35,069 nucleotides of DNA, from assembly GCF_002015045.1 (NCBI RefSeq), contig NZ_MUXX01000024.1:1-35069 (forward strand), read 5' to 3'. This stretch comes from Haemophilus paraphrohaemolyticus. Lineage in GTDB: Bacteria > Pseudomonadota > Gammaproteobacteria > Enterobacterales > Pasteurellaceae. Numbering within the stretch: position 1 is the stretch's first letter; each line of letters starts with the position of its first letter. The position numbers and the translations under genes were made by a program. This document shows positions 11,068 through 21,032 of this stretch, one piece after another. Under the pieces are notes generated by a model. It was not told the DNA's origin. It saw nothing but the letters and a program-made list of their open reading frames with translations, and made no database searches.

Positions 11068-11955
11068 ATGAGCAGATTAGAAAGAGCATTCCAAACTATC
11101 GGCATTGTAGGCAATCCTCGCCACGATAGTGCTTTAGAAACCCATTTGGCAGTCTATAATTGGCTGAAAGATCGCCATTATGATGTATTAGTCGAAGAAA
11201 AAATTGCCGAGCAATTGCATCTTGCAGAAGGGCATTCGTTGAAAACAATTGGCGAGAATGCCCACATTGTGATTGTCATTGGTGGCGATGGGAATATGCT
11301 CGGTATGGCTCGAGCCCTCGCCAAATATAAAGTGCCGTTGATTGGCATCAATCGAGGTAATCTTGGTTTTCTGACCGACATTGCTCCACAAACGGCTTTT
11401 GAACAGCTTTATAGCTGCCTTGAAAAAGGCGAGTTTCTGATTGAAGAGCGTTTTTTATTAGAAGCCCATATCGAACGAAATGGCAAAATTATTGCCTCAA
11501 GCAACGCACTTAATGAAGTCGTTGCCCACCCAAGCCAAGTCGCTCGTATTATTGAATTTGAAGTTTATATTGATGGCAAATTTGCCTTTTCTCAACGTTC
11601 TGATGGCTTGATTATTGCTACTCCAACGGGTTCAACCGCTTACTCTCTCTCGGCCGGCGGTCCTATCCTTACTCCAAATATGAATGCGATTGCCCTTGTA
11701 CCAATGCATCCACATACGCTCTCTTCACGCCCGCTGGTGGTGGATGGCGATAGCCATATCTCACTGCGTTTTTCTCAGCATAATCAACCACATTTAGAAG
11801 TGAGTTGCGATGGGCAAGCTGTCTTGCCATTTTCCACAGAAGATCGTGTGATTGTGAGAAAAAGCAAAGATAAATTGCACTTATTGCATCTTAATGACTA
11901 TAACTATTTTACCGTGCTGGGCTCAAAATTGGGATGGGCGAGTAAATTATTCTAA
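11068..11955 (+). CDS. nadK: NAD kinase
   Basis: NAD kinase phosphorylates NAD to NADP in the cytosol. The 295-residue protein shows the diacylglycerol-kinase-type motif [14 protein letters not shown], whose GGDG contains the catalytic Asp. It also has the NE/D substrate motif ([10 protein letters not shown]), [22 protein letters not shown], and the C-terminal [10 protein letters not shown]. The ATG at 11068 lies 4 bases after the lptG stop; in-frame upstream starts would lie inside lptG. Coupling to lptFG rather than to grpE/recN is a local arrangement. Confidence 0.96.
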   Translation: MSRLERAFQTIGIVGNPRHDSALETHLAVYNWLKDRHYDVLVEEKIAEQLHLAEGHSLKTIGENAHIVIVIGGDGNMLGMARALAKYKVPLIGINRGNLGFLTDIAPQTAFEQLYSCLEKGEFLIEERFLLEAHIERNGKIIASSNALNEVVAHPSQVARIIEFEVYIDGKFAFSQRSDGLIIATPTGSTAYSLSAGGPILTPNMNAIALVPMHPHTLSSRPLVVDGDSHISLRFSQHNQPHLEVSCDGQAVLPFSTEDRVIVRKSKDKLHLLHLNDYNYFTVLGSKLGWASKLF

Positions 11956-11980
11956 TGTAGTTTTACATAAAGATGATTAT

Positions 11981-12001
11981 TCTTCATAGTGATTATGAAG
12001 A
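11981..12001. other. Hairpin after nadK
   Basis: TCTTCATA and TATGAAGA pair around GTGAT about 25 bases after the nadK stop. Only three T follow, so this is a weak terminator candidate. The rest of the 194-base nadK-glyA gap holds an uptake-signal-like TACCGCTTGT (12031) and the glyA control region. Confidence 0.35.
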
Positions 12002-12074
12002 TTTAACACGCAAATCATTCGAAAAAAGCTACCGCTTGTTGTTAAAAATGAGTAAAATGCGTTGTCTTTTTAAA

Positions 12075-12090
12075 ACGAAAACGTTTGCGT
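12075..12090. promoter_or_regulatory. PurR operator upstream of glyA
   Basis: ACGAAAACGTTTGCGT matches the E. coli PurR consensus ACGCAAACGTTTGCGT at 15 of 16 positions and is a near-palindrome. It lies 59 bases before the glyA start. glyA is a known PurR target in enterobacteria because it makes one-carbon units for purine synthesis. The inference is that PurR with hypoxanthine or guanine represses glyA here. Confidence 0.8.
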
Positions 12091-12149
12091 AAGTAAGTTT
12101 TTATTAAAGTTGAATTTTTGTTGAGTTTATCGAGTTACAGGAGGCTTGA

Positions 12150-13415
12150 ATGTTTACAGCTAATATGAATATCAAAGATTACGATCCAATTTTATGGCAA
12201 GCAATCCAAGATGAAAATCGTCGTCAAGAAGAACACATTGAATTGATCGCATCAGAAAACTATGCAAGCCCACGTGTAATGGAAGCTCAAGGCTCTCAAT
12301 TCACTAACAAATACGCAGAAGGCTATCCAGGCAAACGTTACTACGGTGGTTGCGAATATGCAGACATTGTGGAGCAATTAGCAATTGACCGTGCGAAAAA
12401 GTTATTCGGTGCAGATTATGCGAATGTACAACCGCACTCTGGTTCACAAGCGAACGCTGCCGTTTACGGTGCATTGATCAACGCAGGAGATACCATTTTA
12501 GGTATGGATTTGGCCCACGGCGGTCACTTAACGCACGGTGCAAAAGTAAGCTTCTCCGGCAAAATCTACAACTCTGTGCTTTACGGTATTACTGCAGATG
12601 GCGTGATCAATTACGAAGATGTTCGCCAAAAAGCATTAGAGTGCAAACCCAAAATGATCGTGGCAGGTTTCTCTGCTTACTCACAAGTCGTAGATTGGGC
12701 GAAAATGCGTGAAATTGCAGACGTAGTTGGTGCATATTTATTCGTTGATATGGCGCACGTTGCAGGTTTAATCGCAGCAGGTTTATATCCAAATCCATTA
12801 CCACACGCACATGTTGTAACAACCACAACCCACAAAACATTAGGCGGTCCACGTGGTGGCTTAATTCTTTCTTCTTGTGGTGATGAAGAGATCTACAAAA
12901 AATTACAATCATCAGTATTCCCTGCAAACCAAGGTGGTCCATTAGTTCACATCATTGCAGCGAAAGCGGTATGTTTCAAAGAAGCATTAGAGCCAGAATA
13001 CAAAGAATACCAAGCTAACGTAATCAAAAATGCGAAAGCGATGGTAGAAGTATTCAAACAACGTGGCTACGATGTTGTTTCAAACGGCACAGAAAACCAC
13101 TTATTCCTCGTAAGTTTTATCAAACAAGGTTTAACGGGTAAAGCAGCGGATGCAGCATTAGGTAAAGCGAACATCACAGTAAATAAAAACGCAGTACCAA
13201 ACGATCCACAAAAACCATTTGTGACTTCAGGTATCCGCGTTGGCACACCATCTGTTACCCGTCGTGGTTTTAACCAAAACGATGTGCGTGAATTAGCAGG
13301 CTGGATGTGTGATGTGTTAGACGCATTAGGCAAAGAAAATGAAGAGCAAGTGATTGCACAAACAAAAGAAAAAGTGTTAGCAATTTGTAAACGTTTACCG
13401 GTTTATGCGAAATAA
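12150..13415 (+). CDS. glyA: Serine hydroxymethyltransferase
   Basis: GlyA is a PLP enzyme that interconverts serine plus tetrahydrofolate with glycine plus 5,10-methylene-tetrahydrofolate, the main source of one-carbon units. It has 421 residues. Visible motifs are [15 protein letters not shown], the [10 protein letters not shown] substrate loop, [12 protein letters not shown] and the PLP-lysine motif [14 protein letters not shown] (Lys near 230). The start has a very strong AGGAGG ribosome site six bases upstream. Codon use is that of a highly expressed gene. A PurR box lies upstream and a terminator downstream. Confidence 0.98.
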   Translation: MFTANMNIKDYDPILWQAIQDENRRQEEHIELIASENYASPRVMEAQGSQFTNKYAEGYPGKRYYGGCEYADIVEQLAIDRAKKLFGADYANVQPHSGSQANAAVYGALINAGDTILGMDLAHGGHLTHGAKVSFSGKIYNSVLYGITADGVINYEDVRQKALECKPKMIVAGFSAYSQVVDWAKMREIADVVGAYLFVDMAHVAGLIAAGLYPNPLPHAHVVTTTTHKTLGGPRGGLILSSCGDEEIYKKLQSSVFPANQGGPLVHIIAAKAVCFKEALEPEYKEYQANVIKNAKAMVEVFKQRGYDVVSNGTENHLFLVSFIKQGLTGKAADAALGKANITVNKNAVPNDPQKPFVTSGIRVGTPSVTRRGFNQNDVRELAGWMCDVLDALGKENEEQVIAQTKEKVLAICKRLPVYAK

Positions 13416-13433
13416 TTTGAACGTATAAAATGA

Positions 13434-13472
13434 AGCCCCAATCATCAATTTATATGACGGTTGGGGTTTTTT
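13434..13472 (+). terminator. Terminator after glyA, facing fur
   Basis: GCCCCAATCATC pairs imperfectly with GACGGTTGGGG across a loop and is followed by six T. It lies between the convergent glyA and fur genes and may also slow transcription leaving fur, although the tail is less T-rich on that strand. Confidence 0.85.
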
Positions 13473-13483
13473 AATATAAGAGG

Positions 13484-13930
13484 TTATTTCTTCTCTTTCG
13501 TCTCACAATGGTTAATATCTTGGCAGTTGCCGTAAAGATATAAACTATGTGTAGCGAGTTTCATACCGTGTTTTTCACTGATTTCGCGTTGGCGGCGCTC
13601 AATATCAGGATCTTTAAATTCAAATACTTTACCGCAATCCATACAGATAATATGGTCGTGATCTTGTTCGATATTTAGCTCAAACACCGCTTTATTGGCA
13701 TCAAAATTGTGACGAACTAAAATACCCGCTTCTTCGAATTGATTTAATACTCGATAAACCGTTGCTAAACCAATATCAGACTCTTTTTCAAGCAGTAGCT
13801 TATAAATATCTTCTGCTGAAAAATGTTGCATCTGTTCACGAGTTTCTTGCATTAACGCAAGAATAGTTAAGCGTGGTTCAGTGACTTTTAAACCAACACT
13901 TTTGAGTAATTTAATATTTTCATCAGACAT
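13484..13930 (-). CDS. fur: Ferric uptake regulator Fur
   Basis: Fur is the Fe(II)-dependent repressor of iron acquisition genes. The 148-residue protein has an N-terminal winged helix (LKVTEPRLTILALMQ; ATVYRVLNQFEEAG recognition region) and a dimerisation/metal domain with DHDHIICMDCGKVFEF. Two further Cys near the C-terminus (GNCQDINHCE) fit a structural zinc site. I prefer the ATG at 13930 (MSDENIK, AAGG eight bases upstream) to the GTG at 13939. It lies 49 bases after fldA on the same strand, and the ybfE-fldA-fur order is the same as in E. coli. No convincing Fur box is visible immediately upstream. Confidence 0.97.
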   Translation of the reverse strand: MSDENIKLLKSVGLKVTEPRLTILALMQETREQMQHFSAEDIYKLLLEKESDIGLATVYRVLNQFEEAGILVRHNFDANKAVFELNIEQDHDHIICMDCGKVFEFKDPDIERRQREISEKHGMKLATHSLYLYGNCQDINHCETKEKK

Positions 13931-13979
13931 CACTGTCACCTTTTGTCCTCATTCAATGTTATTTTTTTATATTCAACTA

Positions 13980-14504
13980 TTAGGCTAATTGGTCTAAACA
14001 CATCTCTTCGGTAAGCTGTTTACACCAAGCTTTCACACGGCCTTCGGTTAATTCAGGCTGTCTATCTTCATCAATGCATAAACCTACAAAAGTTTCATCA
14101 TCAATGACCGCTTGTGAGCTTTCGAAGTTATAGCCTTCTGTTGGCCAATGACCTACAATAACTGCACCATTTTCTTCTACGATATCGCGAATTGTGCCCA
14201 TTGCGTCACAGAAATATTCTGCGTAATCTTCTTGGTCACCACAACCGAAAATACCGATAACTTTGCCAGTAAAATCAATCTCTTTTAAGGTTGGCATAAA
14301 ATCATCCCAGTCCGCTTGAGATTCACCGTAATACCAAGTTGGGATACCGAATAACAAGAAATCATAGGCTTCAATATCTTCTTTCGTGCTTTTTGCAATG
14401 TCACGAATATCGATTAAATTTGCACCAATCTCTTTTTGAATCATTTTAGAGATGTTTTCTGTATTACCTGTATCGCTACCGTAGAATAAACCTACTACTG
14501 CCAT
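13980..14504 (-). CDS. fldA: Flavodoxin 1
   Basis: A 174-residue FMN electron carrier that donates low-potential electrons to enzymes such as biotin synthase, IspG/IspH and pyruvate formate-lyase activase. The N-terminal phosphate loop FYGSDTGNTENI, the first FMN loop GIPTWYYGE (Trp/Tyr stacking) and the second region FGCGDQEDYAEYFCDAM are all present, and the length is that of long-chain flavodoxins. It sits 16 bases after ybfE and upstream of fur, so one transcript for the three is likely. The coding region contains a perfect uptake signal at 14106-14115. Confidence 0.97.
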   Translation of the reverse strand: MAVVGLFYGSDTGNTENISKMIQKEIGANLIDIRDIAKSTKEDIEAYDFLLFGIPTWYYGESQADWDDFMPTLKEIDFTGKVIGIFGCGDQEDYAEYFCDAMGTIRDIVEENGAVIVGHWPTEGYNFESSQAVIDDETFVGLCIDEDRQPELTEGRVKAWCKQLTEEMCLDQLA

Positions 14505-14520
14505 ATTAATTACCTACCTG

Positions 14521-14808
14521 TTAATCGTTATCGGCAAGATTACCGACATAATCATTTAAAATATATTCAATCAATTGTCCGCGAGTGATATTGCGTTGGC
14601 TCGCTTCATCTTCAAGTCGTTGCACTAAATCAGAATGCAATTTTAACTCCACGCGTCTTAACCCCGATGAGCGGTCGCGTTTGAGTTGATTGCGTTTGTT
14701 TATACGAATTTGCTGTTCTCGACTTAAAGGGTTCGTGCGTGGTCGCCCAACTTTTGGCACGCTTGCGAACAAATCAAGGGTGATACAATCTGCGTCCTGT
14801 TTTGCCAT
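14521..14808 (-). CDS. ybfE: LexA-regulated protein family, YbfE
   Basis: A 95-residue basic protein colinear with E. coli YbfE: TLDLFA near the N-terminus, GRPRTNPLSREQQIRINKRN in the middle and the RRVELKLHSDLVQRLE ... ITRGQLIEYIL ribbon-helix-helix-like segment. YbfE is described as LexA-regulated in E. coli and its role is unknown. The C-terminal half suggests a small DNA-binding dimer. No CTGT-N8-ACAG LexA box is visible in the upstream 150 bases, so SOS control here is not supported. It is the first gene of ybfE-fldA-fur. Confidence 0.88.
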   Translation of the reverse strand: MAKQDADCITLDLFASVPKVGRPRTNPLSREQQIRINKRNQLKRDRSSGLRRVELKLHSDLVQRLEDEASQRNITRGQLIEYILNDYVGNLADND

Positions 14809-14840
14809 AATGTTCCAGCCGTGGGCTTGAGCTTCGTTTC

Positions 14841-14863
14841 CTCACTTAGCTTTGCTAAGTGAG
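14841..14863. other. Perfect 10-bp hairpin in the ybfE leader
   Basis: CTCACTTAGC and GCTAAGTGAG pair exactly around a TTT loop, 32 bases before the ybfE start and within its predicted 5' leader. Neither flank is T-rich, so it is not a Rho-independent terminator. It could be an RNA control element, a protein site, or a repeat copy. Confidence 0.6.
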
Positions 14864-14889
14864 AATGATAAGCTACTGAGTAAGGCGGT

Positions 14890-14918
14890 ACTATACCATA
14901 TTATTCGGGTATTTTAAA
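14890..14918 (-). promoter_or_regulatory. Predicted promoter of ybfE-fldA-fur
   Basis: On the minus strand TTTAAA is followed after 17 bases by TATAGT, giving a leader of about 75 bases that contains the 14841-14863 hairpin. The -35 is a weak match. The assignment rests on spacing and position only. Confidence 0.45.
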
Positions 14919-14957
14919 AGAATAAGCCACAAAATCTGATGCTTATCTCGCCAATTG

Positions 14958-15724
14958 TTATGTGCTTTCTGATTGGCAAATTTTTAACGTTTCTTCAATC
15001 AATTGCAACGCAATCGTGCCTTTGGGTGGAAGTTCAGGTAAAGGCTTATTTGCATCAAACCATCTGGCATCGTAAATTTCTTCCTCTTGCAAACGAATTT
15101 CTCCACTTTCATAATCTGCTAAAAAACCTAACATTAACGAATTGGGGAATGACCACGGTTGACTACCAAAATAGCGAATGTTTTTAATTTTTAGACCGCT
15201 TTCCTCAAATACCTCACGTTCAACCGCTTGTTCAGCCGTTTCGCCTGCTTCAATAAAGCCTGCTAAGGTGGTGTAAATTGAGCCCTTATGACGCTGGTGA
15301 TTTGCCAATAAAATCTGTTTACCACGACGCACAGCCACAATAATACTTGGACTTAAAACAGGATAGAAATGCTGGTTACAACTTGGGCAAATCATTGCAA
15401 TTTCTTTCTCTGACAGCACATTTTTTGTACCGCATTTTCCACAAAATTGATGTGTTTCAAGGAAATGATTTAACGCCACCGCACGGTGCATCGTCAATGC
15501 TTCTTCCAAAGAGCGAGCAATTTGTGTGCGTAAAAACACAAACGCCCAACTGCTTAAGTCTGCTTCTGTCGCCTGCACTAAATTCAACGGAAAACCTTTA
15601 TATTCGCCAATTTTACGCTTTTTCGACCGCTTGTACCGATCTCTTCCGCCGTACCAAAGGGTAATTCATTGTTAATGAGAGCAATATCAAAATGGTTTAT
15701 GATTGCCCAGTATGATTGGTTCAT
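14958..15724 (-). pseudogene. nudC: NADH pyrophosphatase NudC, one-base frameshift
   Basis: NudC hydrolyses NADH and removes NAD caps from RNA 5' ends. The C-terminal 209 codons hold the zinc site (CGKCG and CPSC), the Nudix box (GETAEQAVEREVFEESG) and the NudC-specific SQPWSFPNSLM. The N-terminal part is in another frame. An ATG at 15724 with an AAGGA ribosome site opens a frame beginning MNQSYWAIINHFDIALINNE, which runs into a stop after 46 codons. Adding one A to the A5 tract (T5 on the plus strand, 15619-15623) joins the two frames into 255 residues, close to the 257 of E. coli NudC. So this is either a real frameshift mutation or a sequencing error. The catalytic part lacks its own good start. 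Confidence 0.88.
15625..15634 (-). repeat. Perfect DNA uptake signal inside nudC
   Basis: Perfect Apl-type core (ACAAGCGGTC on the minus strand), immediately next to the A5 tract where the nudC frame is lost. Other perfect copies are at 14106-14115 (in fldA), 16373-16382 (in rluE), 19230-19239 (in kdsB) and 32551-32560 (in a prophage gene). Many nine-of-ten matches occur. Confidence 0.9.
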
Positions 15725-15738
15725 TTTAAGTTCCTTAT

Positions 15739-15770
15739 TTAAAAGCCCCTCTCTTTGCTAAAGAGGGGGG
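15739..15770 (-). terminator. Terminator-like palindrome within the 3' end of rluE
   Basis: On the minus strand CCCCTCTTT, AGC and AAAGAGAGGGG form a hairpin with a one-base bulge. C and four T follow, and the stop codon (TTTTAA) lies within the tail. The hairpin therefore codes for the last rluE residues and can end the fxsA-rluE transcript before nudC, whose start is only 14 bases on. Confidence 0.6.
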
Positions 15771-16440
15771 ATTTATTCAACTTCAATTGCTCAAACAACC
15801 TCATTTTTTCTTCCCCCGTTAAAATCTTATATTTTCCCGTTTCTAATCCATTTAATTTAAATTCTCCTAATCCTACACGAATTAAGCGTAATGTGGGAAA
15901 GCCTACGTGAGCGGTCATTCGGCGGACTTGGCGGTTTTTGCCTTCGCTGATTTTTAGCTCTAGCCACGCGGTTGGGATATTTTTTCGTTCGCGGATTTTC
16001 GGGGCAGTTGCCCACTCAAAATTTGGTGCATTAATTAGCTTGGCTTTTGCGGGTTTGGTTCGCCCATCTTTTAGTTCAACGCCTTGTTGCAATTGGTAAA
16101 TTGCATCCTTGGTTGGAATATTGTCCACCTGCACCCAATAAGTTTTTTCTTTCTCAAATTTCGGATGAGCTAAACGGTGTTGAATTTCGCCATGATTTGT
16201 GAGCAGAAGTAAACCTTCACTATCTTGATCTAGGCGACCAATGGGGTAAACGTTCGGAATATCAATAAAATCCTTCAATGTTTGTCGTCCTTGCTCGTTG
16301 GTAAATTGGCAAAGCACATCATACGGCTTGTTGAAGAGCACTACGACCGTTTCATCAAAACTCGGGGCGGCAACAAGCGGTCGTTTTTTCGTTTTAGTTT
16401 GCAAAGTGGGCTTGCGACTAAAGGTTTTTCTTTTAAACAT
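15739..16440 (-). CDS. rluE: 23S rRNA pseudouridine(2457) synthase RluE
   Basis: RluE belongs to the RsuA family and makes pseudouridine 2457 in 23S rRNA. The 233-residue protein has a basic N-terminal tail (1-25), LFNKPYDVLCQFT, the catalytic motif YPIGRLDQDSEGLLLLT (Asp71), EKTYWVQVDN, and the C-terminal RQVRRMTAHVGFPTLRLIRV. There is no S4 domain, as in RluE. The ATG overlaps the fxsA stop by one base (TAATG). The last residues (SPLFSKERGF) are encoded by a terminator-like palindrome and look like a recent extension. RluE is the best match; another RsuA-family member is possible. Confidence 0.9.
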   Translation of the reverse strand: MFKRKTFSRKPTLQTKTKKRPLVAAPSFDETVVVLFNKPYDVLCQFTNEQGRQTLKDFIDIPNVYPIGRLDQDSEGLLLLTNHGEIQHRLAHPKFEKEKTYWVQVDNIPTKDAIYQLQQGVELKDGRTKPAKAKLINAPNFEWATAPKIRERKNIPTAWLELKISEGKNRQVRRMTAHVGFPTLRLIRVGLGEFKLNGLETGKYKILTGEEKMRLFEQLKLNKSPLFSKERGF

Positions 16441-16910
16441 TATTTAACCCACTTATCAGTTTCTTGCTGACGCTCAAATTCGGCATCAAACACGTTGTCA
16501 TCTTTTGTGCGGTAAGCAGTCTGATTTGCTGTGAAATTGACGAATTGAAAGCGGTTTTTCAATACATTTAAGCCCCATAATTTAATCAGTTTACGCGTAA
16601 ATGGCAGAACGCATAAAATGGCTAAAATATCGCTGATAAAGCCAGGAATAATGAGCAGAATCCCCGCAATAATAAAGAACACGGAGTTAATAACCGCATC
16701 GGTCGGGAGCTTGCCTTGAGCTAAGTCTTGGCGGATCGAAAGCATGGTGTATAGCCCACGTAGTTTCACTAGCCAAATGCCGAGCACAGAAATGGCGATT
16801 AACAAGAAAATGGTGGGAAAAACACCGAGTGCAGCACTCACGCTGACTAAAAGCGAGAGTTCGCAATAGATATAGAGAATCAGGGCAAAAAAGATGATAA
16901 GTAACGGCAT
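16440..16910 (-). CDS. fxsA: FxsA family membrane protein
   Basis: A 156-residue inner-membrane protein of the FxsA (YjeG, PF04186) family. E. coli FxsA was found as a suppressor of F-plasmid exclusion of phage T7. Hydrophobic segments lie near 3-20, 25-45, 75-100 and possibly 108-120. The motifs SVLGIWLVKLRGL and LIIPGFISDILAILCVLPFT are typical, and a polar tail follows. It is the first gene of fxsA-rluE. Its molecular function is not known. Confidence 0.9.
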   Translation of the reverse strand: MPLLIIFFALILYIYCELSLLVSVSAALGVFPTIFLLIAISVLGIWLVKLRGLYTMLSIRQDLAQGKLPTDAVINSVFFIIAGILLIIPGFISDILAILCVLPFTRKLIKLWGLNVLKNRFQFVNFTANQTAYRTKDDNVFDAEFERQQETDKWVK

Positions 16911-16993
16911 AGGCTTCCTTATTTTTGCGTGAAGGTAGAAAATAGTGTATTTTAATCGCCTTATAATATTTAGTCGATACGAAAAGGTCTAAG

Positions 16994-17239
16994 ATGACAG
17001 AATTAACCGCAGATCAAACTTTAGATACACTAGGTTTGCGTTGCCCTGAGCCTGTGATGCTCACACGCAAAACGGTGCGTCATATGAACGAGGGCGAAAT
17101 TTTACACATTATTGCAGATGACCCGGCCACCACGCGTGATATTCCGAGTTTCTGTGAATTTATGGAGCATCAGCTGCTGAAAAGAGAAACCGAAACTGTG
17201 CCTTACCATTACTGGCTGAAAAAAGGCTTAGCAAAATAA
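16994..17239 (+). CDS. tusA: Sulfurtransferase TusA
   Basis: TusA accepts persulfide sulfur from IscS and passes it towards TusBCD-TusE-MnmA for 2-thiolation of tRNA wobble uridine. The 81-residue SirA-like fold has the active-site Cys17 in [10 protein letters not shown] and the family's [20 protein letters not shown]. It starts with an ATG preceded by AAAGG. ytjB follows nine bases later. thiI elsewhere in the window is another user of IscS sulfur. Confidence 0.95.
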   Translation: MTELTADQTLDTLGLRCPEPVMLTRKTVRHMNEGEILHIIADDPATTRDIPSFCEFMEHQLLKRETETVPYHYWLKKGLAK

Positions 17240-17248
17240 GGCTTAATT

Positions 17249-17896
17249 ATGTATTTTTCTCGCGAAAAATTAACCAAAATGTTGGTGTTTATTTCCACGC
17301 TCACCTTTTGTTTAGCAACGATTAGCGTGATTTTAAACGGTGTAAATCAATTTAAAGTGGGATCGCAATTGGCAAGCATTAGCCAAGTCTCTAACCTTGC
17401 TCACGTATTAGTGCGACAGCAAGCGAACTTGTTTTCGTTAATGTTGATGAAAAATACCAAAACAGATGAGCTGGCTGAGGCGTTGGATAGCTTCTCGAAA
17501 GAAGAGTTTGTGTTAGATGCTAACCTCTATTCCGCCACGGGTGAATTACTTGCTCAGAGTCAGCATTCAATGGCATTACAAGAGCGAATTGAGCAAAAGA
17601 ATACCCAACAAATTGTTGAACCGATTTTTGCCAAACAAGCGTTAGTGGGCTTTTTACGGGTAACTTTTGATGCTCAATATGAAGATAGCACACAGGTTAA
17701 AGTAAACAAATTATTTCAACAACTCTATGGTGAGCTGATTATTTTGGTGCTGACTGGCGTACTGTTTTCCGCCACGATTTTTTACTACTTACGCCGAAAA
17801 ATGCCACACGTGAGAACAGTCCGTAAGACGGAGACAACGAACTTAAAATCGCAAGTACAGCGCTTTCATTCAAGAAGGCGGAATTTTAGGAAATAA
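17249..17896 (+). CDS. ytjB: YtjB/SMP-2 family membrane-anchored protein
   Basis: A 215-residue protein with an N-terminal membrane segment (about 11-32), a periplasmic domain (about 35-155) containing VLVRQQANLFSLML and NLYSATGELLAQSQ, a second segment (about 157-177) and a highly basic cytoplasmic tail. This topology and the N-terminal pattern fit the YtjB/SMP family. The periplasmic part resembles sensor domains, but there is no output domain. Function is unknown. It is nine bases after tusA and likely co-transcribed. Confidence 0.72.
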   Translation: MYFSREKLTKMLVFISTLTFCLATISVILNGVNQFKVGSQLASISQVSNLAHVLVRQQANLFSLMLMKNTKTDELAEALDSFSKEEFVLDANLYSATGELLAQSQHSMALQERIEQKNTQQIVEPIFAKQALVGFLRVTFDAQYEDSTQVKVNKLFQQLYGELIILVLTGVLFSATIFYYLRRKMPHVRTVRKTETTNLKSQVQRFHSRRRNFRK

Positions 17897-17907
17897 TTGT
17901 ATTTTAA

Positions 17908-18189
<282 letters not shown>

Positions 18190-18220
18190 GCACAAACTCG
18201 TGTATTAACCTGTTTTGAAC

Positions 18221-18267
18221 GGCGAGCAAGCGGTGAATTTCCAGAAAAAATTTGCAAATCGCTCGCC
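18221..18267. other. Inverted repeat with an extended uptake signal after infA
   Basis: GGCGAGC (18221-18227) and GCTCGCC (18261-18267) flank an extended uptake-signal-like sequence (GCAAGCGGTGAATTT, then AAATTTGCAAA). The stem could reduce read-through from infA into metR. There is no T run, so terminator function is uncertain. Confidence 0.4.
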
Positions 18268-18300
18268 CATTCCTTCATTATCTTTTCAAAAATTCCTGCT

Positions 18301-19230
18301 ATGAAACCGATTTTTCTCGAACTTCGCCATTTAAAAACCTTATTTGCCTTAAAAGAGAGTGGTAGTGTTTCCTTAGCAGCGAAGCGTATTCATCTTACTC
18401 AATCAGCGCTTTCACACCAAATTAAACTGCTTGAAGATCAATATGATCTTACGCTATTTGAACGTAAAACTACGCCTTTGCGTTTTACCCCTGCGGGTGA
18501 GCGTTTAGTGAAACTGGCACACGAAATTTTACCGAAAGTAGTCGAGGCGGAATTAGATTTAGCTCGCGTAAAACAGGGCGAAGTAGGGGAATTACGCATT
18601 TCTGTAGAATGCCATACCTGTTTTGACTGGCTAATGCCCGCGATGGATTCTTTTCGTCAAAATTGGCCGCTGGTTGAGTTGGATATTGTATCGGGGTTCC
18701 ATACCGATACCGTTGGATTATTGCTGACACATCGTTCTGACTGGGCGGTAGTTTCTGAAGCAGAGGAAACCGAAGGGATTATTTATCATCCGCTCTTTTC
18801 CTATGAAATGGTCGGCATCTGTGCTAAAGATCACCCGCTTGCTAACAAAGAGGTTTGGGAAGCTGAAGATTTTGCGGATGAAACTTGGATTACTTACCCT
18901 GTGCCAGATGATATGTTGGACTTATTGCGAAAAGTGCTTCGCCCCGCAGGGATTGTGCCAAAACGCCGTACCAGCGAATTGACGATTGCGATTATTCAGC
19001 TCGTTGCGAGTAAGCGCGGTATTGCGACCCTTCCATATTGGGCGGTAAAACCGTATTTAGATCGCGGTTATGTAGTTTCACGAAAAATCACTCAACAAGG
19101 GCTTTACAGCAACTTATATGGTGCATTCCGTGAAACTGACCAACATTTTGCCTATCTCAACGATTTCCACAACACGGTAAAATCGCAAAGTTTTGCGACT
19201 TTACCGGGTTTGATTGTGTTGAATTGTTAA
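18301..19230 (+). CDS. metR: LysR-type regulator MetR
   Basis: A 309-residue LysR regulator. The N-terminal helix-turn-helix runs through [19 protein letters not shown] and [20 protein letters not shown] (about 6-65). The effector domain contains [19 protein letters not shown], and [12 protein letters not shown] lies near the end. These match MetR, the homocysteine-responsive activator of metE, metH and glyA in enterobacteria, rather than other LysR proteins. No divergent metE is next to it. Its stop overlaps the end of the convergent kdsB by three bases (19228-19230). The ribosome site is weak. Confidence 0.88.
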   Translation: MKPIFLELRHLKTLFALKESGSVSLAAKRIHLTQSALSHQIKLLEDQYDLTLFERKTTPLRFTPAGERLVKLAHEILPKVVEAELDLARVKQGEVGELRISVECHTCFDWLMPAMDSFRQNWPLVELDIVSGFHTDTVGLLLTHRSDWAVVSEAEETEGIIYHPLFSYEMVGICAKDHPLANKEVWEAEDFADETWITYPVPDDMLDLLRKVLRPAGIVPKRRTSELTIAIIQLVASKRGIATLPYWAVKPYLDRGYVVSRKITQQGLYSNLYGAFRETDQHFAYLNDFHNTVKSQSFATLPGLIVLNC

Positions 19231-19985
19231 CAAGCGGTCAAAATTGCTCGGACTCTTTCCAAATCCTCAAGCGTATCCACGCCTACTTGCGGTGCTTCTT
19301 TTGCAAGTTCTACGTGAATTTTCTCACCATACCAAAGTGCCCGAAGTTGCTCTAGAGATTCTAACTTTTCAAGCACTGTTGGCTGCCAACGAATATATTG
19401 GTTTACAAATTTCGCTCGATAAGCATAGATCCCAATGTGGCGAAGATAAGGCTGGCTTGCGACAAAAGCGTCATCACAATCTGCAAAGTGATCGCGCGCA
19501 AATGGAATGGTGGCACGAGAGAAATAGAGCGCCATTCCTTTTTGATCGGTTACTACTTTTACGCAGTTTGGATTAAATAACTCCTCTTTGGTCTCTAATT
19601 TTACCGCAAGGGTTGCCATATTAACTTGATTTTCCGCTAAGTTTTGAGCAACTTGTTGAATAATCACAGATGGAATGAGTGGTTCATCACCTTGTACATT
19701 TACGATGACTTCATCGTCAGCAATTGCCATTTTTTCAATCACTTCTGACAAGCGTTCAGTACCTGAATTGTGCTCGGTTGAAGTCATACAGACTTCCGCA
19801 CCAAATGCTTTTGCCACTTTCTCAATTTCTTCGTGATCGGTTGCAATAATCACACGATTTGCGCCCGCTTGTTGGGCTTTTTTCCATACGTGTTGGATCA
19901 TCGGTTTGCCTACAATATCTGCGAGTGGCTTACGAGGTAAGCGGCTAGATGCGTAGCGGGCGGGAATAATGACGGTAAAGCTCAT
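19227..19985 (-). CDS. kdsB: 3-deoxy-manno-octulosonate cytidylyltransferase (CMP-KDO synthetase)
   Basis: KdsB activates KDO with CTP for LPS inner-core synthesis. The 252-residue protein begins with [19 protein letters not shown], contains [11 protein letters not shown] (the metal/CTP site) and [12 protein letters not shown], and ends with [12 protein letters not shown]. It lies 18 bases after trxB on the same strand. Its last codons and stop overlap metR, and its 3' end carries a perfect uptake signal (19230-19239). Confidence 0.97.
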   Translation of the reverse strand: MSFTVIIPARYASSRLPRKPLADIVGKPMIQHVWKKAQQAGANRVIIATDHEEIEKVAKAFGAEVCMTSTEHNSGTERLSEVIEKMAIADDEVIVNVQGDEPLIPSVIIQQVAQNLAENQVNMATLAVKLETKEELFNPNCVKVVTDQKGMALYFSRATIPFARDHFADCDDAFVASQPYLRHIGIYAYRAKFVNQYIRWQPTVLEKLESLEQLRALWYGEKIHVELAKEAPQVGVDTLEDLERVRAILTAC

Positions 19986-20003
19986 ATTTTCCTCTTATCT
20001 TTC

Positions 20004-20966
<963 letters not shown>

Positions 20967-20986
20967 TTAAAGTCTGTTTGATTTCC

Positions 20987-21006
20987 GGGGCTATATAATT
21001 AGCCCC
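20987..21006. other. Hairpin between cnoX and trxB
   Basis: GGGGCTA and TAGCCCC form a perfect 7-bp stem around TATAAT. No T tract follows on either strand, so attenuation or an mRNA boundary is possible but not shown. Confidence 0.45.
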
Positions 21007-21032
21007 TGCAGATAAATTGATATAATAAATGC

